Part shown: piece after piece, positions 24,601-37,074 of the stretch
Layout of the letters: every line of letters begins with the position of its first letter
How positions within the stretch are numbered: position 1 is the first letter of the stretch
NCBI GenBank assembly: GCA_024305745.1
Contig: JAHRBS010000007.1
Span: 2,976,001 to 3,040,000 of the forward strand
Length of the DNA stretch: 64,000 nucleotides
Reading direction: 5' to 3'
Source of the DNA: Polyporus tsugae
Lineage: Eukaryota > Basidiomycota > Agaricomycetes > Polyporales > Polyporaceae
Program-made: the position numbers and the translations under genes
Notes under the pieces: model-generated
What the model was told of the DNA's origin: nothing
Database searches by the model: none
What the model saw: the letters and a program-made list of their open reading frames with translations, nothing else

Positions 24601-25828
24601 TGCGGAGAGGAAGTGCTCCTTTCTGCCGCCTCCTTTTCCTTGTCGGCGGCGGCGGCAACTGCAGCAGCCTCTTCCTCCAACTTCTTCTTCTTGAACCGAG
24701 TCTCGGTGATGGGTAGGAAGAAGGTGCATTCGAAGGAGTACTGTTTACAGTGCTGGCACGTGGGTGGATCAGTGTCCGCCAGGACGTCGCATCTATGGAG
24801 GTTATACCCAAGTCAGCCGGTCCAAGAGCCCGCAAGGTTGTAAAGCGATGGATGGGGAGGGGGGGGGCGGGAGCGGGGGAAGAGCACCCAGGATAAATAG
24901 GCCAGACAGTGGAGGAAGGAAAAAACAAGGGACAGACCTTATTTTCCTGGAGCGACAACTATCGCAGGCGCGCTGGGTCTTGGTGCGTTTCTTGCTATCG
25001 ACAAGGGTCGTTGCCGAGCCAGAGGCTACGCGTTGAATGTCAGTGCTGGAATCTGCACCTTCTTCGTCAGACACTCTGCTGCTGACACCGTCATGGGCAT
25101 ACTTCCTTTTCCGTTTACCCGTGGCCGGAGGGGGAGCGGTGGACGGGCCTTGGCCGCTCTCGGGATGCGCGCCGGGTTGAGCCTGGTACATCACCATACC
25201 TGGTGGGTACTGGGGGTAGGAGGGGTATGGGTGATGGCCGTACGACTGGTGATGGACGGCGGGGCCATATTGGTATTGGGCAGGCATGGTTGGGGTAACG
25301 TTAGCACTCTGGCCGTTAGCGGGCGAGCCGGTGGAGGTCGGCTGGTGGAAGGGAGAGGGAGAGGAGGGGTATGGACTGCCGTTCATGGGGTAGGAGGGAT
25401 TCATTGTGGAAGCGGTATAGGGGGGACCAGCGGTCGCGGGAGGGGCGGCAGGAGGCCCGGAATAAGGCTGGAGGGGAGCAGTGAAGCGAGCGGAGGATTG
25501 CAAAGGTTGGTCGCGTATGTTTGAGATGCGCGAAGCTTTAGGGAAGGGGAGACGTAAGTGGAAGCGAATGAGCACTGGAGCGCCATCTGATTAGAAAGAA
25601 GTGTGACATACTGCGGGAGTCGGACGCCGGAGGAGGGGAGTGGGAAGTCGGAGACGGGAGGGGCGGAGGGGGGCGGGGTTCGTTCTGGGAGGGGGACGAC
25701 GACGAGGGCTTTGATTTTCTGTGCTTACGGGACGAAGACTCGCCCTTCGGCGCGGAGGCGGTCCTGCGGGCGGAGGCGGCGGGGAGTGGGGCCGACGAAG
25801 ACGGCGCTCGGGAAGGGTTTGCGTCCAT
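21690..25828 (-). CDS. Zn2Cys6 fungal-specific transcription factor
   Basis: A long Pro/Ser/Tyr/Gln-rich N-terminus with a basic patch 'GKRKRKYAHDG' leads to a binuclear zinc cluster read across an intron: CDSC, then RSRKIRC, then DPPTCQHCKQYSFEC, giving C-x2-C-x6-C-x10-C-x2-C-x6-C. A coiled, charged linker follows (KKKKLEEEAAAVAAAADKEK). The middle homology region is present: 'LVNSYFADVAPLLPVVTQEE', 'SICLVAATRRDVPQKVFESI', 'AQDLGVHRAE', 'RRRLWGVCVISDRW' and 'FGHPCMIDIRDCDARLP'. The C-terminus is Gln/Met/Pro-rich, ending 'TETRYFPGPDQAL'. It should bind CGG-type half sites and regulate transcription; the regulated genes are unknown and I cannot place it in a named subfamily. One intron contains long G runs near 24856. 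A 1.6-kb upstream flank would suit a regulated promoter. Confidence 0.85.
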
Positions 25829-27475
25829 TCTTGTGTTGCTTGCAAGTCTGTTTGTGACTGATTGGGATGCAGATTATCCAACAAACATACGCATACGCGT
25901 GCGCTTTCTTGCCCCCAATCGGCACCTGTACAATTCAGTGCATTCAGCTCCGAGCGCCGACGAGACAAGCACGAGCCGCGCGTTTGAGGAGAGCCCGGAA
26001 GACGCGAGGACAACAGGGGGCGCACGCGGGGCACACGGGAGGGCGCTGAGGCAAGGGTGCTCGAGGACGGGAGAGACGGAGGAGAGCAAGGGCGCGCGAT
26101 GCCCCTCACGTCGCGTCCCATGCCGAGTAAAGCCGCTTTCCAACTCCGCCCGTGTGCAAAACCAAACCCCGCGCTCAGGCTCATGTCAGTCGTCGAGCAG
26201 CAAACCATCAGCCCACGCGAGATCGGACCGGCAGATGTCATCATCGCAGCTCCATCCTCGGAGATTTCACAGTCCATATCGGGCTCTCGCCTTGATCTGT
26301 TCAGTCCTCCCTCTGTCCTCACTCCACCCCCCACCGTTGGTCCCTAAAACGCGCGCGGCCGAGAGCGCACTGTGCGGCAATTTCTCCGAGCATTCCGGTG
26401 TGGGGCGGAGTGCCCGGAGGTAGTGTGGGACGGGGAAGCGGAACGCGGGATCTGCAGTCATTTACTGAATGGGCGCAGGAACGGGGCGGCGCGATCAGAG
26501 GTTGCGTCACCACGTTGCTCGCCTCCGCCTTTCCCTCCTCTGCATCCAGCCTTGTGCCTCATCGCCCTTGCCGAATCGTGTGCGTCCTAAGTACGCCTCA
26601 ATTGCAACCCGTGCGATCTCTGTCGTCTCCTATGTTGATCTGGGTCACATCGCTAGACCGACATAACAATCGCACACGCCCGATGCACTCGAACAGGCGC
26701 ACGTCGCCTGACTATTTTACATACATCGTACATCACCCTCTGCCTTGAGCTCTCTCACCCTGCTTCTCAGAAGAGCCAGAACTCGCGAACCCGACCTCAC
26801 ACGGGGCCTGTGCCCGCCGTCGGTGCCAGCAGCGGTACCCCAGATCTCGCAGGTTGTGTGGTCTCACACCCTCGTTCTGTGATTCCGAGACGCCTGTGAT
26901 CGTACCTGGGTGCTTTCAAAGCATAAATCCATCTCCCTTCACACTCTATTTCCTCGCCCCTCCGTCCTGCCACACGCGCCATATAATGTCTCTCCCACCC
27001 GTCCACCGGACATCCAATGCACCATCCGACATCTGTCTCGTTCACGGCCTATCATCGTCTCAATCGGGCACATGTTCTTCGCTCTGATGCCCAGGCCGTC
27101 GCACCCCCGACCAAGCGCAAAAAAAACTCGGACCTTATGTCCGAATCCCAACTTCCAGTTCCCGAAACCCGCTGTTCCGACGCGCGCCAACTCCCGTTGT
27201 AACTTGTCAATCGCATTCCCATTCTAAGATTGCCTAAAGAATTGCCAACATAAGTTATGCACATTGCTCCGAACTCGATGCGAATGAATCCGACCCTGGT
27301 CTGATGCGACGAAATCCAAACCAAATCCAAACGCACGCACATGCACAGGAAACCCGAGTCCCGCCCGCAGCCAGCGTACATAGATCCCCAAAGCGACTGT
27401 CGTTGAGAGCAAAAATAACCACAGCCCGATGCCTCGCCAGTCACCCCTCCAGCGTCCGATGAGCCCCCTGGACCA
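25829..27475. other. long intergenic region upstream of the Zn2Cys6 gene
   Basis: It holds the 5' flank of the transcription-factor gene and the 3' flank of erf2, both minus strand. Open frames are short and without motif. No TATA box, repeat or RNA gene stands out. Confidence 0.45.
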
Positions 27476-30168
27476 TCACTCCCCTTTGCCCCGCCCACGT
27501 CCGTGCTCGACGTCCTCTGGCCAGCCGTCGCTGTCATGCAGAAACCCTGGGTTCACCTCCCGCTTGTCCTCCGTGGCGATGCCACGCGCGTCGAGCCAAG
27601 AGTACCCTGTCGGCCGACAGAGCATGTAAACCAGGTTTTTCCGCCAGCTCCCGTGGGAGAACGGATTTGGGGGTGCAGGGCCCTCGGGGACCAGGGTCTT
27701 GTGCGCCGTGTTGCGGATCTATACGCGCACCCGCACCACACGACGGGCCAAATTTTTGCGAAGGTCAGCGGGTATGTAAGAACGGAAGAGGATGAAACGA
27801 GCCCTCTCCCAAACCCGGGCCGCGCCACGCCCGCGAAGGTGTTGATGGCGAAGAAGTGTGATAACGACAGCCGTATCGGGGTCAAAGACGAGGACGGGAT
27901 GGCGCGGGCGTGGGTAAATCGGTCCTCGAACACAGCACTTACCTGTTCGATCGTGGTCACGTTCAGCAGGAGGAGCTATTTGATCAAACGATGGTCAACT
28001 CTCAATTCTTTTTTGGCGAGCGCTGCAGGAACTTACGCGGAGGTGGTATGCCAGTAGCGCCGTTACCGGCCAAGTGACGAGCATCGCCAAGCTGAATGCT
28101 ATTGCGCTTCCGATACCCTCAGACGTGGCAATTGCATGGCGGAACCCGAGGTGGAACTTGTGCGCGACCAGATACAAGTGGAGAGCAGTCGTGCAGATCA
28201 CAAGGATCAAGGTCGTCACCTGAACGAGTGGAGCGGCCGTGAGACATTGCCTTATACGAGAGAAGGCAAACCGAACAAGAAACACCGCTCGGTGCCTGGC
28301 ACGACGACATCATTATGACGGAAACGCGGGTATGAAACTCACTGCTGAAAACAGAAATGTGAAGAAGACGGTGTAATTCCGTCTCCCTACACAGTTGTTG
28401 ACCCACTGGCAATGGTGGTCGCAGCCATCCACGCAATTGTCGCACTGGTGACAGCATCGAAATATGCCGGAGAATAGTTCATCAGTCTTCGATACATGCA
28501 GCCATCAGGCCAATACAGCGCGCACCATCTTGCAATGACTTGATCGCGGCGGCCGGTACGTCATACACGTGGGGCAATACTTCGTCCGCACGCTGTGGCA
28601 GATGTCAGCACGTTCGAGGGCAGGGTCCACGTAACACGGCTGGAGAAGAGCGCACTCACATCCCTGCTCGCACTTTGAGATCTCGGGGAAGTGGCTGGCG
28701 AAGACTCCCTTCCAAAGACGACGTAACCGGATACGGAGGCTCGGGATCCAGATTCCTCGGAAGAATCCCAGGATCTCGGAATGCCTGCAAGCGAACATAC
28801 AAAACGAAATCAGTTACCGCCCGCCGGGTTTCAAAGAAAGGCTCCACCATGCGCAGGGCAGCACAGCCACAGCATGGACCGAAGCTCTTCGATTTGTAAA
28901 AACAAGGCACTCACCGTCGCGAACATGCTCGAGATGGTCAGCAAGCACATGTACGCGCCCACCGCCGCGACCGCCGGACTCTCGTTGTTCCACCACCACA
29001 CACACGTCGTCCCAAAGTACACGCCCGCGATGGTGAGGACCACTGCCAGCGCCGCGATGAATGCCCAGGGCGAGTCCCCTCCCGTCAAGATCCGGCCACC
29101 AAGGAAGAACCGATTTCTCGAAGGGTGCAACTGGTATCTCCGCATAGGCTTCCCTGTCTCCTTGCTCACGATGGGCGTCGCGCTGAGCAGTGGGTCCATG
29201 TGTGATGGCGGGGTCGCGATGAACGAAGCGTGGTTGATCGACGTAGCGGACCCCTGCAGAGGAGACAAGCTGTGCTTGCGGTGGCCAGGGGAGGTGGGCG
29301 AGCGATCGACGGCGGGCCCGTTTACCCCGAGCTCAAAAGTTATGGGCGAGACCTCCGCGGACCGCGTCTGGATGAACGCGCCGCTTGGGCCAGAGTTGAC
29401 GGGAGATGTCGGGGAGCGGTCGAAACTGAATGGCCGCTTGAACAACTTCTCAAAGCTGCCACGCATCCGAGCCCCCGCGCTGACGTTCGAGTCGCTGCGG
29501 CCGTACGGACTTGTCTGGGTTACGATCGTCGGGCGCGCTGCGGGGGTCGACCTCGGGAGACCACCAATCGGGAGAAGGGGCTCGCGACTGAACTTGTTGG
29601 ACGAGAGTGACGGTGTTATCGTCGGAGCTTTGGCATCCTCCATCGAGTGGTCGGGGCTGTCCGACCCTTCCGAGATCCTGTTGCGGTGTTGCGGAGCCCC
29701 GAGCTGGGAGAGACGCACGGCGTCAACCGTCGAGTCCCCAATGGACGAACTCGAGCCAGCAGTCGAGGGACGGGGAAGAGGAGGTGTGGCCGATAAAGGG
29801 ATGTTATTTGGGCGTGAGGGGTGGAAGAAGGAAGCTGATGGCAAGATGCCGCCGACGTGCGTGGTGCCTGCAGTAGGACGGGGCTGGACAATCGGCATGG
29901 AGGCAGAGGGTACGACCGCCAGTTCGTTCGCGATGTGGGTCATGTTTGGCTGCGCACGCGAGCGGGACGAAATGACAGAACCTGTACGATTATGGGGTGC
30001 CCATCCTGTCGGAGAACTTGCTGAAGGTGAGTTGGACGAGGGTGTCGCGGACGCGGATACGCTGGTGTTGATGCCGGGGAGCCTCGGTACATTGTTGGAA
30101 GGAGAGAAAGGAAGCTGAGCAACAGTCCTTTGCGATGTTGGTGAGGATAATGAGTGTAATGTCGCCAT
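27476..30168 (-). CDS. DHHC palmitoyltransferase Erf2
   Basis: The product starts with about 300 Ser/Pro-rich disordered residues, then the Erf2-type membrane entry '[20 protein letters not shown]', TM helices, '[20 protein letters not shown]', the Cys-rich domain '[18 protein letters not shown]' and '[20 protein letters not shown]' with the catalytic DHHC. Two more TM helices follow, then the C-terminal '[20 protein letters not shown]' motif and 'RGRGKGE'. Erf2 with its partner Erf4/Shr5 palmitoylates Ras at the ER/Golgi. The introns needed include one splitting the CRD between 'HCKM' and 'CDNC' and one before '[11 protein letters not shown]'. The start is the ATG at 30168. The frame is intact. 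Confidence 0.92.
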
Positions 30169-30636
30169 AGCTAGGCCAAATCAAGGAGAATGTACAGGAT
30201 TATAAGGCTCGGACGGTAGTGGAGGTGGCCGAGGATGTGTAGCCTGGTGTGAGAGGGAGATTGGTGGGGAACTGTGTGCAGCGGCGAGTAATAAGGTGTG
30301 GCCTGGAGTGCAGCCGTGGAGATATTAGAGCATAAAGCACAGAGGACCGAGTTCTCCCGCAGAGGGGACAAAGCGCAAGCACACAGTTAACTGCAGAGCA
30401 CAGAACACGGCGGCTTCGCCCAATCCGGCGTCCTCTCGGCTCGCTCCGGTTCACCTCCGGTTCATCTTGGTTCACTCCGACCACAGCACCCACTCAATGC
30501 ATCCCGTCCCACCAGGCCCCATTACATGCCCACTCCACGATGAACATGTTCAATCAACCACACACAAGCCGGCAGCAGTAAAGATACATGCACAGTCCGC
30601 ATTATGAAAACATTCAGTCAGATCAGGGGAGTCCCG
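30169..30636. other. intergenic
   Basis: This is the 5' flank of erf2 and the 3' flank of the SAC phosphatase gene. I see no coding sequence or defined element. Confidence 0.5.
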
Positions 30637-33600
30637 TTAGCTGCCCAGCCAGAGCAGCCGCTTCACACCGTACTCCATCTTCGCGTACACGCTCGTCATC
30701 CGTTGCGCCTCGGCCAGGCTACGTTCGCGACAATCGTCAGCTTTTGGCCACATTCACAGCAACCGCGACGCTCACCTCACAACGTCGCCTTCCGAGATGA
30801 ACTCCCGGTGCTTGTTTCCGATGTCGTAACACGTCTGTCCGATGGCCTCCACGATCATATCCACCGCTTCCCTGCAATTCTTCGCGCTAGCGAGCTCATC
30901 CTGAGGTTGAATGAAGCTTCCGCTTTCCCTCCGCGAGCGTGCGGGGTCGACGGGCAGTGCCTTGAATGCAGCAAAGATCGTCTCCTGCCCTGCGAGGGGG
31001 GCCGCTGCCTCCGATAGAATCCGAGACAGCGGCAACATGCTCTTGCGCGGTGATGTCATGGAAAGCCTCGGTGTGGTCGCGGTCGTCGGGGAGGCGGGCG
31101 GCGTTACGAGGTCGAGACTGTTGCGAATTGAATAACTGGTCACTCGGGTATCTTGGGCTTGTGTCTGGTGCCAAGACACAATGAAGCCTGCGTTCTGTAG
31201 CGGGTCTCGACTGGCTTCCTCCAATGGTGACAGGATATAAGCGCCTGGAAGGGCAATGGGTATGAATGAATCATACGATCACGCACGGCTTCACTGACCT
31301 TTGGTGATTCCTACAATATCTCCAAGCGGGACACGGGTATACATCTTCACTTTCTCAAGGGTATAGTCATAACTCTGCGACGAGCACTTCAACATCCATA
31401 TCCGTTTCGGTGATTAACATCGCTCACAATAATATAGAGGGCCTTCGTACTCTGGAGGGGTGGATCAACCGAACGCCTGTGGGGTAGGTCAAATTAGGAC
31501 TTACTAGAAGCAATACCTTCTCCTCAAACTTGTCGCCCATCTTCGTGTTCAGATCTTCGGGAGCGAACAACGTCCATCCAGAAAGGAGACGCTCCCCTTC
31601 CGGGAGCACGCGAGCGACGCATGTTGCGATGGCATCCGCTCGGATCTTCGATATGCGAATCAGGTCCCTGGGATCCGTTGATTGGAGCTTGAGGAGGAAT
31701 TCGGAAAACACGGAGGTAGTCCGATTTCCCAACATGAAATCTATGACAGCTTGGCTGAACCAATCCGCAAACGTGGAGGTGTACATCCTGCAAAGTGTTG
31801 TCAACGATCAGGGTCCAGAACGCGGCCGCTGACACGGGACGGACCGGGATAGGGAGTTAACACCATCGTTCAGCAATCCGGCTAGGTCGCGCTTCCCCGT
31901 TCTGCACAGGAAGTGAGTCGTGCCGCAGTTTACAGTGGCAACATAATGCGAGGATACCTTGTGAAGTCGCCCTGGTGACAGCACTCACAGTGAGCAGCAG
32001 GGTAAGCGGTGAAAAGGTGGGAGGCAAACCTTGAGCGCGGACGTGCCCGCACTGAAACCACATGAGCGAGCAGCTACACGTGTGAGAGCAAATACCACGC
32101 ACTATGCACGACTGATAGCATCGCCATTGTTCGCCCAGACTAGGAATTCGAGTTGTCAGACACGACAAAATCAGGACCGCAGCCAACGTACCATCGTTGA
32201 AAACGGTATCCATCTCGGTTCGCTGTTCCTCTTGGTTCAGGAGTGCAACGGCGCCGAGCTGCCGGTTCAACACATGGCGCGCAAAGGCCGACTGCAGACA
32301 GGAGGGTCCACCAAGGTAAGTGCATGGTCAATGGTTTGCACAGGGTCAAACGCACCTCGACGACGTTTGTGCGATCCAATGAGTCTATGCAGTTAACACG
32401 GAACACGCCCTTTTGCTGGGACATGATATGGTTGTTCGATATCCAGAAGTAGCTGGGGTTCTCCGTAAACACCCGAGCTCAAGGATATGTTCCGCGCCAC
32501 ATACCCTTGACTCTCAAAGGTCCGCTCGACGGTTTCAACGAGCTTGGATATGTTCTCGTACCTTCGCGCAATACGATCAGACCAATGACAGCCGTAGAAC
32601 ACGACGCGGTACCCACTTCATGCCTTTCGTCTCCGCGTGGAAGTCGTATGCATAATATCTGAACAGTATTCAGCATGAGGCATCCGCACAGCGAAGTGAC
32701 AAGAATACTTGGTATCTTCCGTGCCAAGTTCCTTGACATAGTCTCCATACGCATTTGTCACTTGCGCTTCTTTACCATGCTGCTCCGCAAGATTAATGAT
32801 GGTCTAAGTGACAACGTGAATAGGCGTCATTCAAAGTTACTCTTCACGACATACCAGTGGCCCGTAGGCTGTCACAATCTTGTCGAGATGCTGGTGAATA
32901 GTACGCAAGTTCTGGTCATGGGTCCGCTCGGGGTCCAGTTGAGGAGCAGGTTTTAGAGCCATGCCCTGTTGGATCCAAAAGAGAGGAACTTGAAGACAAC
33001 GTGAGTTGGCGCACGTCAGAGGACTCTAAAAACACTTACTAGACCCCCGGACCTGAACATGGCTGAACACGTTCGACATGCCTTCGCGCTGGTATACGTT
33101 CGTCAGACAACAGTAAACAAGCGGCCTGCCAACGGAAGGCCATAAGTCATACCTCAACCCGCATGACGGTTTCCGTCTCAACGAAGTTGGCTACGTTGGC
33201 GTCATCGTCAATGCCCCGACGCTGGTACCGGAGCCCGGCCCTATCCCTCGAACGGCGAGAGATGACATGATATTCCACGGTTACAGTATTGCCCTCTTCC
33301 AATGCGACAGGCTCCCGTGCAATGTGGAAAGTCGAAACCTGGAAGAACCCTTGCATGACGGGCAAGACGTAGGGATGAAGCTGGAGGCCATCAAGTGAGA
33401 ATCCCGCATATATGAGTGAAAGAGAAGGAAAGTTCACACTGACCCCCGCATCTACAAGTGGCTTTGACAGCCACTCGTTCCACCAGAATCGGCGGTCAAC
33501 TCTCCGCCACAGCGGCAGAGCAGCAGATGGTTCCACGAGGACATCCACCTTGTCGTCGGTAGGACTGAGACGTCTCGCCGCCTCCAAGATATGGAGGGTC

Positions 33601-34931
33601 TCCTTCAAACCATTCTGAGCCCGCGCTCTTGCCCGGAGCTCATGTTTGTGCTGAAGCGATCGCGTCAAGTCTGAAACAGATATTTTGTTAGCGAATGATA
33701 ATGGTAAAGCTTTTCGAGTATAATTCACCGAATGAGTGAGCGAAGTACATGCCACCCCGGGTATATTCCCTGATACATTCCCGAATGATCTTGTCTTCGA
33801 GCTCGGAGTGCTTCTCTTCTGTGGTCCGTGGAGGAGGTGCCGTTGAAGAGATGATCGACTCAATGACCTCCTCAGGATTCTTGGACTGATCCTTGACGAG
33901 GGACTCGAGTTCCTCGGGCTCCAACCCAATGCCGTCGGGCGGTTCCACGAGGGCATGATCGCTCGTGGATACTTGCTTCGAATTCCGCTTCGACAATCTG
34001 GTCCAAAAGGACAGACGCTCTGCGAGAGTCTTGACAACTGTGTCCGTGTTCGTAGACTGTATCGACGAAGGAGTTGATGGCGTGGAGGAGGGAGATGGTG
34101 GAGTCGTATCCAAAGCGAGATCGAACTCCTGGCCTGGGACAGGTGATACGACCTTCACTTCATGCTGGTCGGCGAACTTGACACGGATCTTCTTTCCCTC
34201 AGCATCCGCGTCCTCGCTTGCTGCTGAAGCAACATCATCCCTTGACTCCGCTGCGAATTCCTTTTCTGCGAGTTCAGTCGGTAACAAGGATGTTCGGCGG
34301 TCGTGTCTATTCCGCGATGCAAGGGAAAGGAGGACGTTGCGAGCGCGGTCTTCAACCAATGGTATGGCGGTAACCCCCCTGACACTATACACCGTATGTC
34401 TCGGGTCAAGGACTTGGGAAAGGTCAGTCGCATAAACGTCACACCGGACTGTAGCACTCACAATCGCCGACCACGTTTCTTGAGGAGACGACCAGAAGGT
34501 AGGACGCTGTGAATGGGGCTCAACAGGATGAATATACGATTGTGACACGTCCTATTACCAGAGTATAGCTCCAAGAATCCAACTATGCCATACACCACCA
34601 CGCTCTCCTCCCAATCCGCTTTCACTGCGCCGCCAGCAACTGGCTTAACTTTTCCTCCCTTCCCCCACTCGATCTTCACTTCATCCTCAGCGGAATCCTC
34701 TGCCTGTCCAGGATGACGATGGCGCAACAATAGAGCTTCTGTGGTGGCGACAACCGAAATATACTCATACGGACATGGGTGAGGTACGGGGGGTAGGGTA
34801 TCCTTGGGCTGGAGTCCTGTGTGATGTAGCGGGGGATTCGTAGTCGCAGGGTTGCCAGTAACCGCTGCTGCTGGGGAGGGCTTGGGAGCGAGGGGGTTGG
34901 CCTTGAATGTTTTCGAGAGAAGGCGTTTCAT
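30637..34931 (-). CDS. SAC-domain phosphoinositide phosphatase with hSac2 domain
   Basis: The N-terminus ('MKRLLSKTFKANPLAPKPSP') precedes a SacI domain: 'ESVVVYGIVGFLELYSG', 'DPRHTVYSVRGVTAIPLVED', a long acidic/Ser-rich insert, 'GGMYFAHSFDLTRSLQHKHE', 'RFWWNEWLSKPLVDAG', 'RAGLRYQRRGIDDDANVANF' and the catalytic CX5R loop in 'FRVNCIDSLDRTNVV'. C-terminal to it, 'FADWFSQAVIDFMLGNRTTS', 'VKMYTRVPLGDIVGITKG' and 'AQRMTSVYAKMEYGVKRLLW' belong to the hSac2 (INPP5F-type) module. Such enzymes remove the 4- or 5-phosphate from PI4P or PI(4,5)P2 on endocytic membranes; which phosphate cannot be read here. The gene is heavily spliced. The stop is the TAA at 30637-30639 after 'LLWLGS'; the start is the ATG at 34931. 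Confidence 0.9.
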
Positions 34932-35213
34932 GATCGCCCACCCCGTAGCAGACGAGCGCAGAGCATATGAACAAGAGGGCAGCAGACGAGAGCGAGTTGA
35001 AAGAGGAGAGGAGTGAGTCTGGCAGTGGATGCCACAAGCTCCGGATGATGTCAGATCGTGACGCCGATGTTGCAACGGGTGGCAGACAGCGCCGGCTCTC
35101 GTCGTCGGTGACTGATGACCGAGCAACACGGTGGTGCCTGAACGGACGTACACAACATACTCGCATCTCAGAGAGCTATTGCAACAACGATACAGTACAT
35201 GCTAACTAACAAT

Positions 35214-36492
35214 TCACACCTCTCCTTCACTTTGTGGTGCGTCGCAAGAAGTACGACCAACCACACGGATGTCATATCCATAACCAGTTCCCGGAGCGCC
35301 GGGAACATCCCCTGGGCCGTCGTAATGCAGCTTCGACACATCGTAGTTGCCTGCGAGACGTCGATCAACCAGACTGCGACAGAGTACAGATTCAAGAACA
35401 TACCGATGAACTGCCAGCCATCCTGCTTGACGTGGTACAGGTTGACGGTGTTACCAGAGAATGCATCTCGGTGACCAGCAGCGTAGATGCTGCGCCGGCC
35501 GAGCTCCTGGGCCTCCGCATCGGTCAAATCCCACTTGTAGCCCTGGTCGAGCACACCGTACGCAAACGTGCTACCCGAACCAACAGAGAACAGGTCGCCC
35601 TTGAGGCGCGTTCCGTCTGAGTCGACGTAGAAGATTGCAGGGCCCTGAATGTAACAATAAATTGACCATGTCTTTCGCACTAAGCGATCGAATGAGACGC
35701 ACCGTCTTGTCCCAACCACATATCATCGTACCCTGTAGGGAGTTATATTATATCGGTAATTTGAAAAGTGTAGCGGGCAGGCCACGCACCATACTGAGTC
35801 CCATACCCTTGTAGCTGTACACGAGGTTGCTGAGATATTTGCTTGCCGCCGCGACGGAGATACGCTCCCGGTTGCGCAATTCGTGCAGCCTGCACTGGAT
35901 GCCGAGATACGTCTCCCAATACTGACAGTCGGCTAGAGCAATGCGTTAGGGCGACGAAGAGCCGGTTTACGACTTGGACACCCACCTGCGCCACCAGCCA
36001 TTGTCCCCAGAAGATATGGGTTAATCTCAATCACCTTCTTCACGGTACCGGAAGCTATGAAATGTCAGAATGGCGAGCGATTATCCCAAGAGGACTAGAT
36101 CTCACCGACATAGCTTCCTGCGGTTGCTCGAGAATCGACCGCGACAATAACACCACCCTGGAACCTGAATGCCAATGTAGTCGTGCCGTGCTTGATCTTG
36201 ATGCGGCATGAGGGGTCTGCATGGTCATCCGTGTGCATGCGAAGGAAGGATACGGGCTAAATAGTTACATGAACGCGTTGAGTCTCATAGGCTAGCGAGA
36301 CGCTTTGGGTGTACGCACGTCTTGTACGGAAGGCACCTTGAACATCGGTACACCGGACGCCAAGTTACCAAAGCCACCCGTGGAACCCCACATCAGCTCG
36401 GAGATGTCTTCATCCTCGCCAAATAGCTCCTTCGCCTTCCGAATGTCTGCGTCGGGAGATGTTGAGGAATAGCGGGTCAAGAAGGTGTTCAT
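35214..36492 (-). CDS. 20S proteasome subunit beta5 (Pre2/PSMB5)
   Basis: A propeptide of about 60 or more residues ('[10 protein letters not shown]...') ends before the processing site at HG|TTTLAF in '[20 protein letters not shown]', which exposes the catalytic Thr1. The beta5 signatures follow: '[20 protein letters not shown]', '[19 protein letters not shown]', '[20 protein letters not shown]', '[19 protein letters not shown]' and '[20 protein letters not shown]'. Beta5 supplies the chymotrypsin-like activity of the 20S core. The C-terminus '[20 protein letters not shown]' is joined by an intron at [14 protein letters not shown]. The frame is intact and the length is usual for fungal Pre2. 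Confidence 0.95.
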
Positions 36493-37074
36493 GGTGGTCG
36501 AGGATGTACGCGTGTGCACCCCAGGCGCTAAGGGCGACGTACGCCTATCCGTATGGTCACGTGTGGGTAGACGCGACGTACCGGTAACTGGTTCAAACAC
36601 GGTGACGGTGCACCTCGCGTCTTCAAGCTTCAAAGCTTCAAGTTCATCTCACTGGCGCTCACCGAAATCACAGTTCCATTATCTGTGGATAGAAGCAAGA
36701 ATATTTGAATAATTAACCGGACGTAGCGGTGTGATTGCCAGACACGCCGACCCTCCTCCCGCCATCCGAGACGTCAGCTGTACTTGACTTATGCTCAGTG
36801 ATCAATTTTCCTCCTCCTCGTCCTTCTATCCACGACGATATAGTCTAATATTGCCCAGGTGCTACAGTAGGATTCTAGGACGCATGGCCTTCCGAAACCT
36901 GCGCGGCGCGACACCCCGAAGGGAGGATTCGTTGTTCTACAAAAACCCGGTGACCGTAGTACATAAGTCGACGCTCGCACGACTGGCAGTGGCAAGGGGA
37001 CCGCGATAGAACCTTCACCCCCGTCGCCAATCTTTGCCGGACGGTACCCGGGACCTGGCGGAACACGGCGAACC
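36493..37074. other. intergenic
   Basis: This is the upstream flank of the proteasome gene and the downstream flank of the methyltransferase gene. A small imperfect direct repeat (ttcaagcttcaaagcttcaag) lies near 36628. Nothing else stands out. Confidence 0.45.

Noticed and set aside
28781..30118. 445-codon plus-strand open frame
   Set aside because: It is the exact antisense of the Ser/Pro-rich N-terminal exon of erf2; it has no motif and arises from codon bias.
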